This document shows positions 42,746 through 50,408 of a stretch of DNA of 64,000 nucleotides, piece by piece. This stretch comes from Actinacidiphila yanglinensis (lineage in GTDB: Bacteria > Actinomycetota > Actinomycetes > Streptomycetales > Streptomycetaceae), in contig NZ_FNVU01000032.1 in NCBI RefSeq assembly GCF_900107965.1, positions 25,106 through 89,105 of the forward strand, in the 5' to 3' direction. Position numbers and translations under genes: made by a program. How positions within the stretch are numbered: the first letter of the stretch is position 1; each line of letters begins with the position of its first letter. The notes below the pieces were generated by a model. The model saw nothing but the letters and a program-made list of their open reading frames with translations, had not been told where the DNA came from and searched no databases.

Positions 42746-43063
42746 GGAATCGCTCCTGCCTGTGCCGTCTGTCGTCTTCGAGGTCTTCGAAGCTCTGAAG
42801 CTTGAAGCTTTTTCGAGGTCTTGCGTTTCTACGGGTTCTACGGGGGTCCTACGGGTCTGCCACGTGCTTTTGCGTGACAGAAGCGAGCCTACGTGCTCGT
42901 ACGGCCCAGCGCTCTACGCCGTACGGAGGATCGGCGCGGCGCGCACCAGTCCCCTGGTCGCATGTGCGTCCGCCGGCACGTCATCCCCGCGTACGGACCG
43001 GCGAACACGCCCGCGGGTGCGCCCGCCGCCACGTCATCAACGGGATCAGCGGGCCCGGCGGCC
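42746..43063. other. Intergenic between dnaX and ybaB
   Basis: A 318-bp gap. Near 42774-42830 it is unusually AT-rich, with repeated CTTCGAGGTCTT and GAAGCTT words, followed by three TACGGG words near 42830-42860. It may hold a promoter for ybaB-recR. No gene is seen. Confidence 0.45.
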
Positions 43064-45451
43064 TCAGTCGTTGCTGATCTCTTCGATGACGGTCGCCGCG
43101 AGACCCTTGATGAACAGCTCATGGCCGCTGAGCGGCGCGTCCACCAGCTCCGGGTCGTCGTCCTCGGGGATGTCGTCCTCGAGGGGCGGCGGCTCGCCGT
43201 AGTAGGTGCCACCGCGATCCGGGCCGGTACTCGTGCCGGTTCCCTGACCGGGTCCGGCTCCCGGGCCGACCGCCGTCGCGGCACCGGCCGCGCCGTCCCG
43301 GGGGGCGGGCGGGGCGCTGATCGTCAGGGTGGAGCGGTACGCGGAGGAGGTGTCCTCCGGCCCGCCGCCCTGGCCGTGCTCCGCCGGGCGACCGTACGCC
43401 GTCGGGCCGGGGGACTGCTGCCCCGCCGGCTGCCGGCCGGGGCCCGCGGCCGCCGGGCCCGGACCCTGGGCCTGGCCCGTCGGTCCGCCGGGTGCCTGGG
43501 TCCGCGGCGGGCCGCCGCGACCGCCGCCGCCCGGGCCGCCGGGACCTCCCGACCCGCCGGAGCCGCCGCCGCCCGGATCGACCAGCGTCTCGATCTTCCA
43601 CTGCGCCCCGGTCACCGCGCCGATCGCCTGCTTCAGCACGTCCTCGCTGTCACCGTTGGCGAAGCTGTTGCGGGCGCCGGGATTGTCGAAGCCGAGCTGC
43701 AGCGTCTCGCCGTCGAAGCCGACCACCCGGGCGTTGTTGAGCAGCAGGATCCAGGTGAGGCGGCGGTGCTTGACGGCGTCCAGGATCTGCGGCCACAGCT
43801 CGCGGACCCGGGTGGCGTCGCCACTCGGCCCGCCCGCGGCCGGGCCGCTCGGCGCCGGGGCGGGCGCAGGCGACGGTACGGCGCCGGGCCCCGCGGGGCG
43901 GGGCGGACCCTGCGGGTTCGAGGGCTGCGGCTGCGACGGGCCGGCCGTGGTCGGCCACGCACCCGGGCGGGCGGCGGGCGGACCGGACGTCGGCCAGGCG
44001 CCTGGGCGCGCGGCGGGAGCGGGGCCCGGGCCGGACGCGGACGGGGCGGGAGTCGGGGGCGCCTCCTCGGGGGGCGGCCCGGCCTCCACGGGCGGAGGCG
44101 CGGGGGCGGGGGCGGGTGGGGCGACCGGTTGCGGCGCCTCCTGCGCGGGGGCGGAAGCAGGAGCGGGGGCCGCGCCCGATGCCGTACGTCCCAGCGCGGC
44201 CCTCGCGGCGGCCGGTCCGGCCGGGCCCGTGGCCGCGCCTGGTGCCGCGACGCCGGGGGCCACCCCGCCACCGGCCTGGGTCGCGGCGCCGAGGCTGACC
44301 CCGCGCTCCAGCCGCTCCAGTCGCGCCTGCAACGAGCGTTCGTCCTCGTACGCGGCCGGCAGCAGCACCCGGGCGCAGATCAGCTCCAGTTGGAGCCGGG
44401 GGGAGGTCGCGCCGCGCATCTCCGTCAGTCCGGTGTTGACCAGGTCGGCGGCGCGGCTCAGCTCGGCGGCACCGAAGACCGACGCCTGCGCCCGCATCCG
44501 CTCGACCACGTCCCGGGGGGCGTCGATCAGGCCCTTCTCCACCGCGTCGGGCACCGCCGCGATGATCACCAGGTCACGCAGCCGCTCCAGCAGGTCCGTG
44601 ACGAACCGGCGCGGGTCGTGCCCGCCCTCGATCACCCGGTCCACGATCTCGAAGACGGCCGCGCCGTCCCCCGCAGCGAACCCGTCCACTACCTCGTCGA
44701 GCAGCGCCGCGTCCGTGTACCCGAGCAGCGCGGTCGCCATGGCGTACGTCACACCGTCCGCGGCAGCGCCCGCCAGCAGCTGGTCCATCACCGACATCGA
44801 GTCGCGTACGGAGCCGGCCCCGGCCCGCACCACCAGCGGGTACACCCCGTCCTCGACCTGGATCGCCTCGCGCGCGCACACCTCGGAGAGGTAGTCCCGC
44901 AGCGTCCCCGGCGGCACCAGCCGGAACGGGTAGTGGTGCGTACGCGACCGGATCGTGCCGATGACCTTCTCCGGCTCGGTGGTGGCGAAGATGAACTTCA
45001 GGTGCTCCGGCGGCTCCTCCACCACCTTCAGCAGCGCGTTGAAGCCCGCCGACGTGACCATGTGGGCCTCGTCGATGATGTAGATCTTGTAGCGGCTCCC
45101 GGCCGGCCCGAAGAACGCCTTCTCCCGCAGGTCACGGGCGTCGTCCACACCGCCGTGCGAGGCCGCGTCGATCTCGATCACGTCGATCGAGCCCGGGCCG
45201 TTGCGCGCGAGGTCGCGGCAGGAGTGGCACTCGCCGCACGGCGTCGGCGTGGGCCCCTGCTCGCAGTTCAGGCAGCGCGCCAGGATCCGCGCGCTGGTCG
45301 TCTTCCCGCACCCGCGCGGCCCGCTGAACAGGTACGCGTGATTGACCCTGTTGTTGCGCAGCGCCTGCTGCAACGGGTCGGTGACGTGCTCCTGCCCGAT
45401 GACCTCGGCGAAGGTCTCCGGTCGGTAGCGGCGATACAGAGCGAGTGACAC
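43064..45451 (-). CDS. dnaX: DNA polymerase III subunit gamma/tau
   Basis: A 795-residue clamp-loader subunit. The GTG at 45449-45451 (VSLALYRRYRPETF) is preferred because actinobacterial DnaX begins with this block. The AAA+ module has Walker A FSGPRGCGKTTSARILARCLNC, a four-Cys zinc module (CLNCEQGPTPTPCGECHSC), Walker B IYIIDEAHM and sensor EPPEHLKFIFATTEPEKV. After about residue 400 comes a long Pro/Ala/Gly-rich linker typical of Streptomyces, then a tau-like domain (about 560-640, RVRELWPQILDAVKHRRLTWILLLNNARVVGFDGETL), a second linker and a conserved acidic C-terminus. The SRP RNA gene lies just upstream on the same strand. Confidence 0.95.
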   Translation of the reverse strand: MSLALYRRYRPETFAEVIGQEHVTDPLQQALRNNRVNHAYLFSGPRGCGKTTSARILARCLNCEQGPTPTPCGECHSCRDLARNGPGSIDVIEIDAASHGGVDDARDLREKAFFGPAGSRYKIYIIDEAHMVTSAGFNALLKVVEEPPEHLKFIFATTEPEKVIGTIRSRTHHYPFRLVPPGTLRDYLSEVCAREAIQVEDGVYPLVVRAGAGSVRDSMSVMDQLLAGAAADGVTYAMATALLGYTDAALLDEVVDGFAAGDGAAVFEIVDRVIEGGHDPRRFVTDLLERLRDLVIIAAVPDAVEKGLIDAPRDVVERMRAQASVFGAAELSRAADLVNTGLTEMRGATSPRLQLELICARVLLPAAYEDERSLQARLERLERGVSLGAATQAGGGVAPGVAAPGAATGPAGPAAARAALGRTASGAAPAPASAPAQEAPQPVAPPAPAPAPPPVEAGPPPEEAPPTPAPSASGPGPAPAARPGAWPTSGPPAARPGAWPTTAGPSQPQPSNPQGPPRPAGPGAVPSPAPAPAPSGPAAGGPSGDATRVRELWPQILDAVKHRRLTWILLLNNARVVGFDGETLQLGFDNPGARNSFANGDSEDVLKQAIGAVTGAQWKIETLVDPGGGGSGGSGGPGGPGGGGRGGPPRTQAPGGPTGQAQGPGPAAAGPGRQPAGQQSPGPTAYGRPAEHGQGGGPEDTSSAYRSTLTISAPPAPRDGAAGAATAVGPGAGPGQGTGTSTGPDRGGTYYGEPPPLEDDIPEDDDPELVDAPLSGHELFIKGLAATVIEEISND

Positions 45452-45560
45452 GCCCCCGAGAGTAGTCGTGCCCACCGACACCGCGCCCCACCCGGCGCCC
45501 CGACCCACCCCCACTCAGCCGGTGCGGCCGGCCGCCCGTATCTGCCCCCGGGCATGCGAA

Positions 45561-45650
45561 GACCCCCCACGCACCCGCCAGAGCCCACCTACCCTTGCTG
45601 CCTTCCGGCCCTGGGGGAGTTCAGCGAGATAGCGCCACGTGAGGGGCTGT
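45561..45650 (-). ncRNA. ffs: Signal recognition particle RNA (bacterial small type)
   Basis: Read on the minus strand, the sequence contains the SRP core CCGGAAGGCAGCAAGGGTAG, with the GGAA tetraloop hairpin and the asymmetric loop that binds Ffh. Flanking segments CCCCTCACG and CGTGGGGGG pair to close the long stem. The position next to dnaX and tRNA-Ser is the usual one in streptomycetes. Ends are approximate. Confidence 0.9.
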
Positions 45651-45723
45651 GCCCACCCTACCCCACCGCCCACCCCCCGAACGAGTTCGCTCCCACCCCT
45701 CTCCACCCTGTAATGTCTCCCCC

Positions 45724-45811
45724 GGAGGATTCGCCTAGTGGCCTAGGGCGCACGCTTGGAAAGCGTGTTGGGGGCAACCCCTCACGAGTTCGAATCTCGT
45801 ATCCTCCGCCA
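45724..45811 (+). tRNA. tRNA-Ser (anticodon GGA)
   Basis: An 85-base class II tRNA with encoded CCA. The acceptor stem GGAGGAT (45724-45730) pairs with ATCCTCC (45801-45807). The anticodon stem-loop CACGC-TTGGAAA-GCGTG has GGA at 45758-45760. The long variable arm (GGGGGCAACCCC) is serine-type, and the T-loop is GTTCGAATC. CCA is encoded at 45809-45811. A terminator follows at 45833. Confidence 0.97.
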
Positions 45812-45832
45812 GTGCCTCACCGGGCACGACGT

Positions 45833-45864
45833 CGAAGGGCCCCACCGCAAGGTGGGGCCCTTCG
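45833..45864 (+). terminator. tRNA-Ser terminator
   Basis: A perfect 14-bp stem, CGAAGGGCCCCACC (45833-45846) with 45851-45864, around a GCAA loop, 22 bp after the tRNA end. Confidence 0.8.
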
Positions 45865-45872
45865 ATGCGTGT

Positions 45873-45894
45873 GGTTGCAGTTTTGGTTGCAGTT
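45873..45894. repeat. Tandem GGTTGCAGTT repeats beside tRNA-Ser
   Basis: Two exact copies of GGTTGCAGTT at 45873-45882 and 45885-45894, two bases apart, 60 bp after the tRNA. Short direct repeats next to a tRNA are typical of integrase arm-binding sites of integrated elements. That reading is inference, as no integrase gene is present. Confidence 0.5.
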
Positions 45895-46018
45895 GAGCCG
45901 CCCAGGCCAAGATCGCGACGGAGAGAAGCGGGTCCGTCACGTTGAGGCAGATCCACGACCGCGCAACCTACCTGTGGACAACCCTCGTAACCGGAATCTC
46001 CCCTTGTAGGGTCGGCTT

Positions 46019-47695
46019 GTGACCATGCTCCCGTTCGCTGACGCCGACTGGCAGACCCTTTCCGTGCTCCCGGCGCAAAGCGTCGAGCACGGCGAGGTAT
46101 TCACGCGACGCTGGGTGGTCGACCTGATCCTCGACTTGCTCGCCTACACAACCGACAAAGACCTTTGTGACGTCAGGATTGTCGAGCCGGCCTGCGGCTC
46201 AGGCGCGTTTCTGGGGGCAGTCGCATCACGGATCAGCGCCTCCTGCCGTAGGCACAATCGCCCGATCGGCGACGCGATTGCGGCGGTCAGCGCCCTTGAT
46301 CTACTGGACCGCAACGTGCAGCAGAGTCGCGCGGTGGTTGCAAAGCAGCTGACAGGCGATGGGTGGCGGCCCAGCGAAGTCGAGGAAGTCGCGGCAGCCT
46401 GGGTGAAACAAGGTGACTACCTTCTTCGGCCGGAATCAGCCCAACGAGCCGACTACGTGGTCGGCAACCCTCCGTACATCCGCCTTGAGGACGTTCCCAA
46501 TGACCGGATGGCCGCCTATCGGAGCGTCTGCTCGACGATGGGGGGCCGAGCGGATATTTACGTCGGCTTCTACGAGGTCGCGATGCGGAGCCTGGCTCCC
46601 GACGGACGTCTGGGCTTCATCTGTGCGGACCGCTGGATGCGGAACCAGTACGGCCGCCAGCTCCGCCAGTTGGTGACCTCCCACTACAGCATGGACCTGG
46701 CCCTCGTCATGCATGACGTTGACGCCTTTGACGATCAGGTCTCGGCCTACCCGGCGATCACGGTCATCTCGAACCGTCCGCAAGGCTCGGCCGTGGCCGC
46801 GGACACCACACGGGCGTTCGGAGCCCCTCAGGCCGGCGACTTCGCGGCCTGGTACGTGAACAGCGAACCGGAGTCGGTCTCGACTGAGGCGTACCAGGCT
46901 GCCCGCATGCCGCACTGGTTCCCCGACGAGGATTCCTGGCCGACCGCCTCCCCTGCCAGGCTCGCAGTCTTGGAAGATCTCACTGAACGCTTCGGTCTCT
47001 TGGAGGACGGCAAGACCGGGACTCGGGTCGGCATCGGCATCGCGACCGGTGCCGACAAGGTCTTCCTCACCAATGACGCCGACCTCGTTGAGAGCGACCG
47101 GCTCCTGCCGATGGCCATGGTCCGTGACACCACCACCGGCGCCCTCGACTGGCACGGCACCTTCCTGGTCAACCCGTGGACCACACACGGGGACTTGGTC
47201 GACCTCTCCGCCTACCCCCGGCTCGCCACTTACTTCGAGGAGCACGGAGCCGCCCTGCGCAAGCGCTATGTCGCGGTCAAACAGCCTCAGCGCTGGTACA
47301 AGACGATCGACAAGGTCGACCACCGCCTGACCCGACGCCCCAAGCTGCTGTTTCCGGACATGAAGCTGACGATCCATCCAGTCCTGGACGAAGGCAGCCT
47401 GTACCCTCACCACAACTTGTACTTCATCGTCTCGGATGTCTGGGACATGCGGGTACTCGGTGGTCTGCTGCTGTCCAAGGTCGCGGAAGCGTTCGTGGAG
47501 GCCTACGCGGTCAAGATGCGGGGAGGGACGCTCCGCTTCCAGGCGCAATACCTACGCAAGATCCGTGTACCCGACCCAGCCGGAATCAGCGAGGGCGACC
47601 GAGTTGCCCTCGCAGAGGCTTTCGACAAGCGCAACGTGAAGGCCGCCACCGAGGCTGCCCTTCGCGTCTACGGACTTGCCGAGCTGCCTGACTAG
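46019..47695 (+). CDS. Adenine-specific DNA methyltransferase of a PaeR7I/XhoI-type R-M system
   Basis: A 558-residue N6-adenine methyltransferase. Motif I is IVEPACGSGAFLGAV near residue 55, and the catalytic motif IV is VVGNPPYIRL near 149 (NPPY). The Eco57I/TaqI-like arrangement is a catalytic domain (1-300) followed by a target-recognition region (to about 540). The GTG at 46019 is used; an ATG two codons later is equally possible. It is 13 bp upstream of the endonuclease, forming a type II pair. Methylation protects host sites, possibly CTCGAG by family analogy. Codon use is less GC-biased than in neighbouring core genes, which suggests horizontal acquisition. Confidence 0.88.
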   Translation: MTMLPFADADWQTLSVLPAQSVEHGEVFTRRWVVDLILDLLAYTTDKDLCDVRIVEPACGSGAFLGAVASRISASCRRHNRPIGDAIAAVSALDLLDRNVQQSRAVVAKQLTGDGWRPSEVEEVAAAWVKQGDYLLRPESAQRADYVVGNPPYIRLEDVPNDRMAAYRSVCSTMGGRADIYVGFYEVAMRSLAPDGRLGFICADRWMRNQYGRQLRQLVTSHYSMDLALVMHDVDAFDDQVSAYPAITVISNRPQGSAVAADTTRAFGAPQAGDFAAWYVNSEPESVSTEAYQAARMPHWFPDEDSWPTASPARLAVLEDLTERFGLLEDGKTGTRVGIGIATGADKVFLTNDADLVESDRLLPMAMVRDTTTGALDWHGTFLVNPWTTHGDLVDLSAYPRLATYFEEHGAALRKRYVAVKQPQRWYKTIDKVDHRLTRRPKLLFPDMKLTIHPVLDEGSLYPHHNLYFIVSDVWDMRVLGGLLLSKVAEAFVEAYAVKMRGGTLRFQAQYLRKIRVPDPAGISEGDRVALAEAFDKRNVKAATEAALRVYGLAELPD

Positions 47696-47708
47696 GGATG
47701 GACAGATC

Positions 47709-48434
47709 TTGACGGTCACCCGCCAACACTTCGAGGACGCTACCGCAGCCTACTGGGGCGCCAAGCAACTGCAGCGCGACCAGTCGGCGATCAAGAACGC
47801 AGTCGGCGCCGGCACAGCCGGGTCAGTCCGTGGCGGCAAGCACTTCGACGTGATCGCATCCCTCTTGGCGAAGTTCTTCCTCGAAGCGGGCTATCCACCC
47901 GAGAGCATCCGCGTCAGCAAGTCCCAAGGCCTGGAACTGCCTGGCTACTACCGGCCGCAGAAGCAGTGGGACCTGGTCGTTGTCCATCAGGGCGTGCTCG
48001 TCGCAGCCTTCGAGATGAAGGCGCTCGGGGGCCCGTCCTACGGGAACAACTACAACAATCGCGTGGAGGAGGCGCTGGGGAGTGCGGTGGACCTCCGCCG
48101 AGCGACGCTGGCCGAGCTGTACCCGAAGGAGAAGCCATGGCTTGGCTACTTCTTCATAATGGAGGACGGCGAAGGATCCCGAAGGCCCGTGTCGACCGCA
48201 CGCGGAGCGTTGCCTGCCGACAGCGTCTGGAACAACACTTCGTACCAAGACCGGTTTGGGATCTTCTGCGAGCGGCTCGTGGCTGAGCAACTCTACGATG
48301 CCGCCTGCTTCGTCACGTCCTCGGCGGAGAATCCCAAGCCAATCGAGCTGGTGGAGAGCCTCGACTGGCGGCACTTCTCTGCGGCAATAAACGCACGCCT
48401 CACCTACCTCAGGGAGCTCGGTCTCCCCGGGTAG
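47709..48434 (+). CDS. PaeR7I/XhoI family type II restriction endonuclease
   Basis: A 241-residue endonuclease if translation starts at the TTG at 47709-47711, which has AGGGATGG about 8 bases upstream. An alternative TTG at 47676 overlaps the methylase. No ATG or GTG is available at the N-terminus. Length matches PaeR7I and XhoI (about 245). The PD-(D/E)XK core is visible as Asp88 in QWDLVV and Glu102/Lys104 in FEMK, followed by GGPSYGNNYNNRVEEALGSAVDL, a family signature. Family members cut CTCGAG. Together with the upstream methylase it forms a complete R-M system in the tRNA-Ser island. Confidence 0.87.
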   Translation: MTVTRQHFEDATAAYWGAKQLQRDQSAIKNAVGAGTAGSVRGGKHFDVIASLLAKFFLEAGYPPESIRVSKSQGLELPGYYRPQKQWDLVVVHQGVLVAAFEMKALGGPSYGNNYNNRVEEALGSAVDLRRATLAELYPKEKPWLGYFFIMEDGEGSRRPVSTARGALPADSVWNNTSYQDRFGIFCERLVAEQLYDAACFVTSSAENPKPIELVESLDWRHFSAAINARLTYLRELGLPG

Positions 48435-48733
48435 AGATGCCAAAACCAGCGTGCGCCGATGGCCACGGTGACTCGACGATCACAAATTTGACACTCACGC
48501 GGACCCGGTGTGAATACTCGTCCCCGCTCAGCGAGGAATCCCAACGCACCGATCTCCACGTCCGGGTCGTTCGCTGCCGCTCCGGCGCGGAGACATGGGT
48601 GAGGACGTCGTTGTGCAGGCGCATCGTGACAGGTTCCCGCAGGCTCTGGGATTTGGCACACGCCGACCCAGAGAGCCGGGCCGTTTTGTGCGGCCCAGCC
48701 CCCTGCCTCTGCCTCAGCTCCGACGACCGGGCT
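48435..48733. other. Gap between the R-M system and the next module
   Basis: About 299 bp with no convincing gene on either strand. Open frames that cross it (for example 48409-48798 on the minus strand) lack protein-like composition. It separates convergent transcription units. Confidence 0.4.
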
Positions 48734-48994
48734 TCAGTCCCATCGCCTCGCGAACTCAGCTCCGGTAAGCAGGTCATCGGTCCGCACGATCGGATCATCG
48801 ATCCCCATGGCCACCATCACATCGACTGGAAAGGCCACGTACCTTCCGTTCACCTTTGTGACGCGGCATGGGAAGCGGCCTGCCCTCACCAGTCCGGGTG
48901 CCTTCGAAACGTCGACCCCGAGGAGATCTGCCACCTTGCGCAGGGGCATCGGCTCGGTCAGCCACTGCGAGAGCCGCCTTCCACTCGGCCTCAC
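48734..48994 (-). CDS. Small HTH-like DNA-binding protein
   Basis: An 86-residue protein starting at GTG (48992-48994), overlapping the stop of the upstream gene in a GTGA arrangement. The sequence LSQWLTEPMPLRKVADLLGVDVSKAPGLVRAGRFPCRVTKVNGRYVAFPVDVMVAMGID resembles a MerR/excisionase-like helix-turn-helix in which PLRKVADLLGV is the HTH and the VNGRYVAF segment a wing. Such small proteins often act as excisionases or regulators in integrated elements. The function is not established. Confidence 0.6.
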   Translation of the reverse strand: MRPSGRRLSQWLTEPMPLRKVADLLGVDVSKAPGLVRAGRFPCRVTKVNGRYVAFPVDVMVAMGIDDPIVRTDDLLTGAEFARRWD

Positions 48995-49710
48995 GCGGCT
49001 TCCTTTCGCGGTTCGTCGTCCTGGTCGGACCCGCCCTCCGGCGCCGGCCCCGAAGCCGAGGCGAAGAACTCGCCCAAGAGTCGGAGGCGGTAGAGCGTAG
49101 CGCCCATTCGTTCGCCGTCGATGTGCTCCTGCGCCAGAGGGTCCATCTCGGCGATCATCTGGATGTCCGACTCGCCGCGGACAGGCGAGTAGTCGTCACC
49201 CCATCGGTTCGCGCGAACGGCAAGACTGTGCGGATCCGCCGTGCGCTCAGCCGGATCAGCCCGCTCCACGGCCCAGCCAGCGGCGTTGGCGGCTCGGACG
49301 ACCTTTTCACGGACGCTGTCACCCTCGACGGCGAGAGCCAGCCCGTACAACGCACCGAACACCATGGCCGACCTCACGTCAGCAACGTCGACGCAGAGCC
49401 TCCTCGATACTTTCGCCGCCGACTTCCGCAGGTAGGGGGCGACATAGTAGAGAGCGAGCAATTGACCGCGCTGAGCCGAGTGCGGGATGTCGCTGCGGGC
49501 ATCGCGGCCCACAGACCGCCACAACGCATCTCGCAGAGCAACGTCAGCGGCATCTCGTGCCGCCGCTTCCCTCGCCTCCGAAAGGGTGAGGTGCTCAGTC
49601 ACCGAGCACCTCACCCCGGGCACATGCGGACAGAGCAGCTGTCCACCGAACAACTGCGAAACCTTGAGTTCAACCGACCTGAAGACGTCTGCCGAAGGCA
49701 GCAAGGACAT
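48991..49710 (-). CDS. Hypothetical protein, coupled to the small HTH gene
   Basis: A 239-residue cytoplasmic protein. The ATG at 49708-49710 is chosen because AGGAGGAG lies about 6 bases upstream; longer frames begin in non-protein-like sequence. It is mainly helical. The middle (LLALYYVAPYLRKSAAKVSRRLCVDVADVRSAMVFGALYGLALAVEG) weakly resembles sigma-70 region 2, but no region 4 is seen. It is translationally coupled to the following HTH gene. I do not recognise the family. Its position in the tRNA-Ser island suggests a mobile-element cargo or control gene. Confidence 0.6.
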   Translation of the reverse strand: MSLLPSADVFRSVELKVSQLFGGQLLCPHVPGVRCSVTEHLTLSEAREAAARDAADVALRDALWRSVGRDARSDIPHSAQRGQLLALYYVAPYLRKSAAKVSRRLCVDVADVRSAMVFGALYGLALAVEGDSVREKVVRAANAAGWAVERADPAERTADPHSLAVRANRWGDDYSPVRGESDIQMIAEMDPLAQEHIDGERMGATLYRLRLLGEFFASASGPAPEGGSDQDDEPRKEAA

Positions 49711-49874
49711 CGACACTCCTCCTGTCTTTTCGCCAACGGGAGGAGGCTCACCACTGCTAAGGGCAGCCATCCGTATCCGGCAGAGCATGTGCCAGTAAGA
49801 GTGAACTGCGCGGGATGACCGAGTGACACAGCACGATCGCGCGAGCGCTTACGGGAAAGTTCACAGGTTGGTCC

Positions 49875-50036
49875 ATGTTCCGAGAGCAACGCTGGGACTC
49901 GGTGCTCTCCCGGCTCAATGTCGCCGACATCGGAAAGGACGAGGTCAGCGTCTTCACCTGGGACGTGGGCGGTCTGGAGAAGCGCCTCCCCGAGGGCATC
50001 GTCGTCAAGGAAGTAAGACCCAGCGCCCCGGTCTGA
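49875..50036 (+). CDS. Short hypothetical ORF, possibly a frameshifted gene remnant
   Basis: A 53-residue open frame beginning MFREQRWDSVLSRLNV with a protein-like composition (TWDVGGLEKRLPEGIVVKEV). No good ribosome site precedes the ATG. The upstream GTG at 49823 opens a second frame (MTQHDRASAYGK) that would join this one smoothly after a frameshift near 49858. So it may be the remains of a slightly longer gene of about 70 residues. No function is recognised. Confidence 0.4.
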   Translation: MFREQRWDSVLSRLNVADIGKDEVSVFTWDVGGLEKRLPEGIVVKEVRPSAPV

Positions 50037-50140
50037 GTTCTGGTCTCGTTCAGTCCCGCCCGGCCCTGTCCAAGTCCTCCGCCACCGCCCACCCACCGCA
50101 GAACGGAACCTCCCCGCTCCATCCCGTACGTCCCGACGAA

Positions 50141-50190
50141 CAGTTGCAAAGCCTGTTGGGGGCCGCGCAAGTTCGAGTCCCGTACGCCGC
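50141..50190 (+). other. Degenerate tRNA-Ser 3'-segment, candidate att remnant
   Basis: Contains TTGCAAAGCCTGTTGGGGGC, which differs from the tRNA-Ser anticodon-to-variable-arm segment at 45756 by only two bases. After a short gap comes AGTTCGAGTCCCGTA, against AGTTCGAATCTCGTA in the tRNA. No acceptor 5' half is present, so it is not a working tRNA. This pattern fits the distal repeat left when an element integrated into the tRNA gene. Confidence 0.55.
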
Positions 50191-50253
50191 GCAGGGCTGG
50201 CCAGTCAGAACGCGAGTCCGACCAAGATCAGGTCGGGGAAGGTCCCGTGCTGT

Positions 50254-50277
50254 GGTTATGGTTCCGGTTGCGGTTGG
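50254..50277 (+). repeat. Four GGTTNN hexamer repeats
   Basis: GGTTAT, GGTTCC, GGTTGC and GGTTGG in direct succession, shortly after the tRNA-like remnant. They recall the GGTTGCAGTT pair beside the intact tRNA and may be decayed integrase arm sites. Confidence 0.35.
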
Positions 50278-50408
50278 TCAGCGGTGTGGCGACGGCCGTT
50301 TCAGCGGTCTCCGTCACCCCATCGGTGCAGTGGCCGCTGGATCCGGCGCGGCGGGTGCCGTCGCAATCGGCTGAAGATTCGCAGGCCGGCAAGGCAAGGA
50401 GGATCGGG

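Noticed and set aside
43064..45451. Programmed frameshift in dnaX giving separate gamma and tau
   Set aside because: No A-rich slippery run with a following hairpin is visible, and streptomycete DnaX is normally read as one long product.
48437..49093. A 218-codon plus-strand open frame
   Set aside because: It is mostly antisense to the coupled HTH module, which has better starts, ribosome site and gene overlap.
50141..50190. A second functional tRNA gene
   Set aside because: The 5' acceptor and D-arm are absent and the acceptor 3' half does not pair; only a 3' fragment is recognisable.
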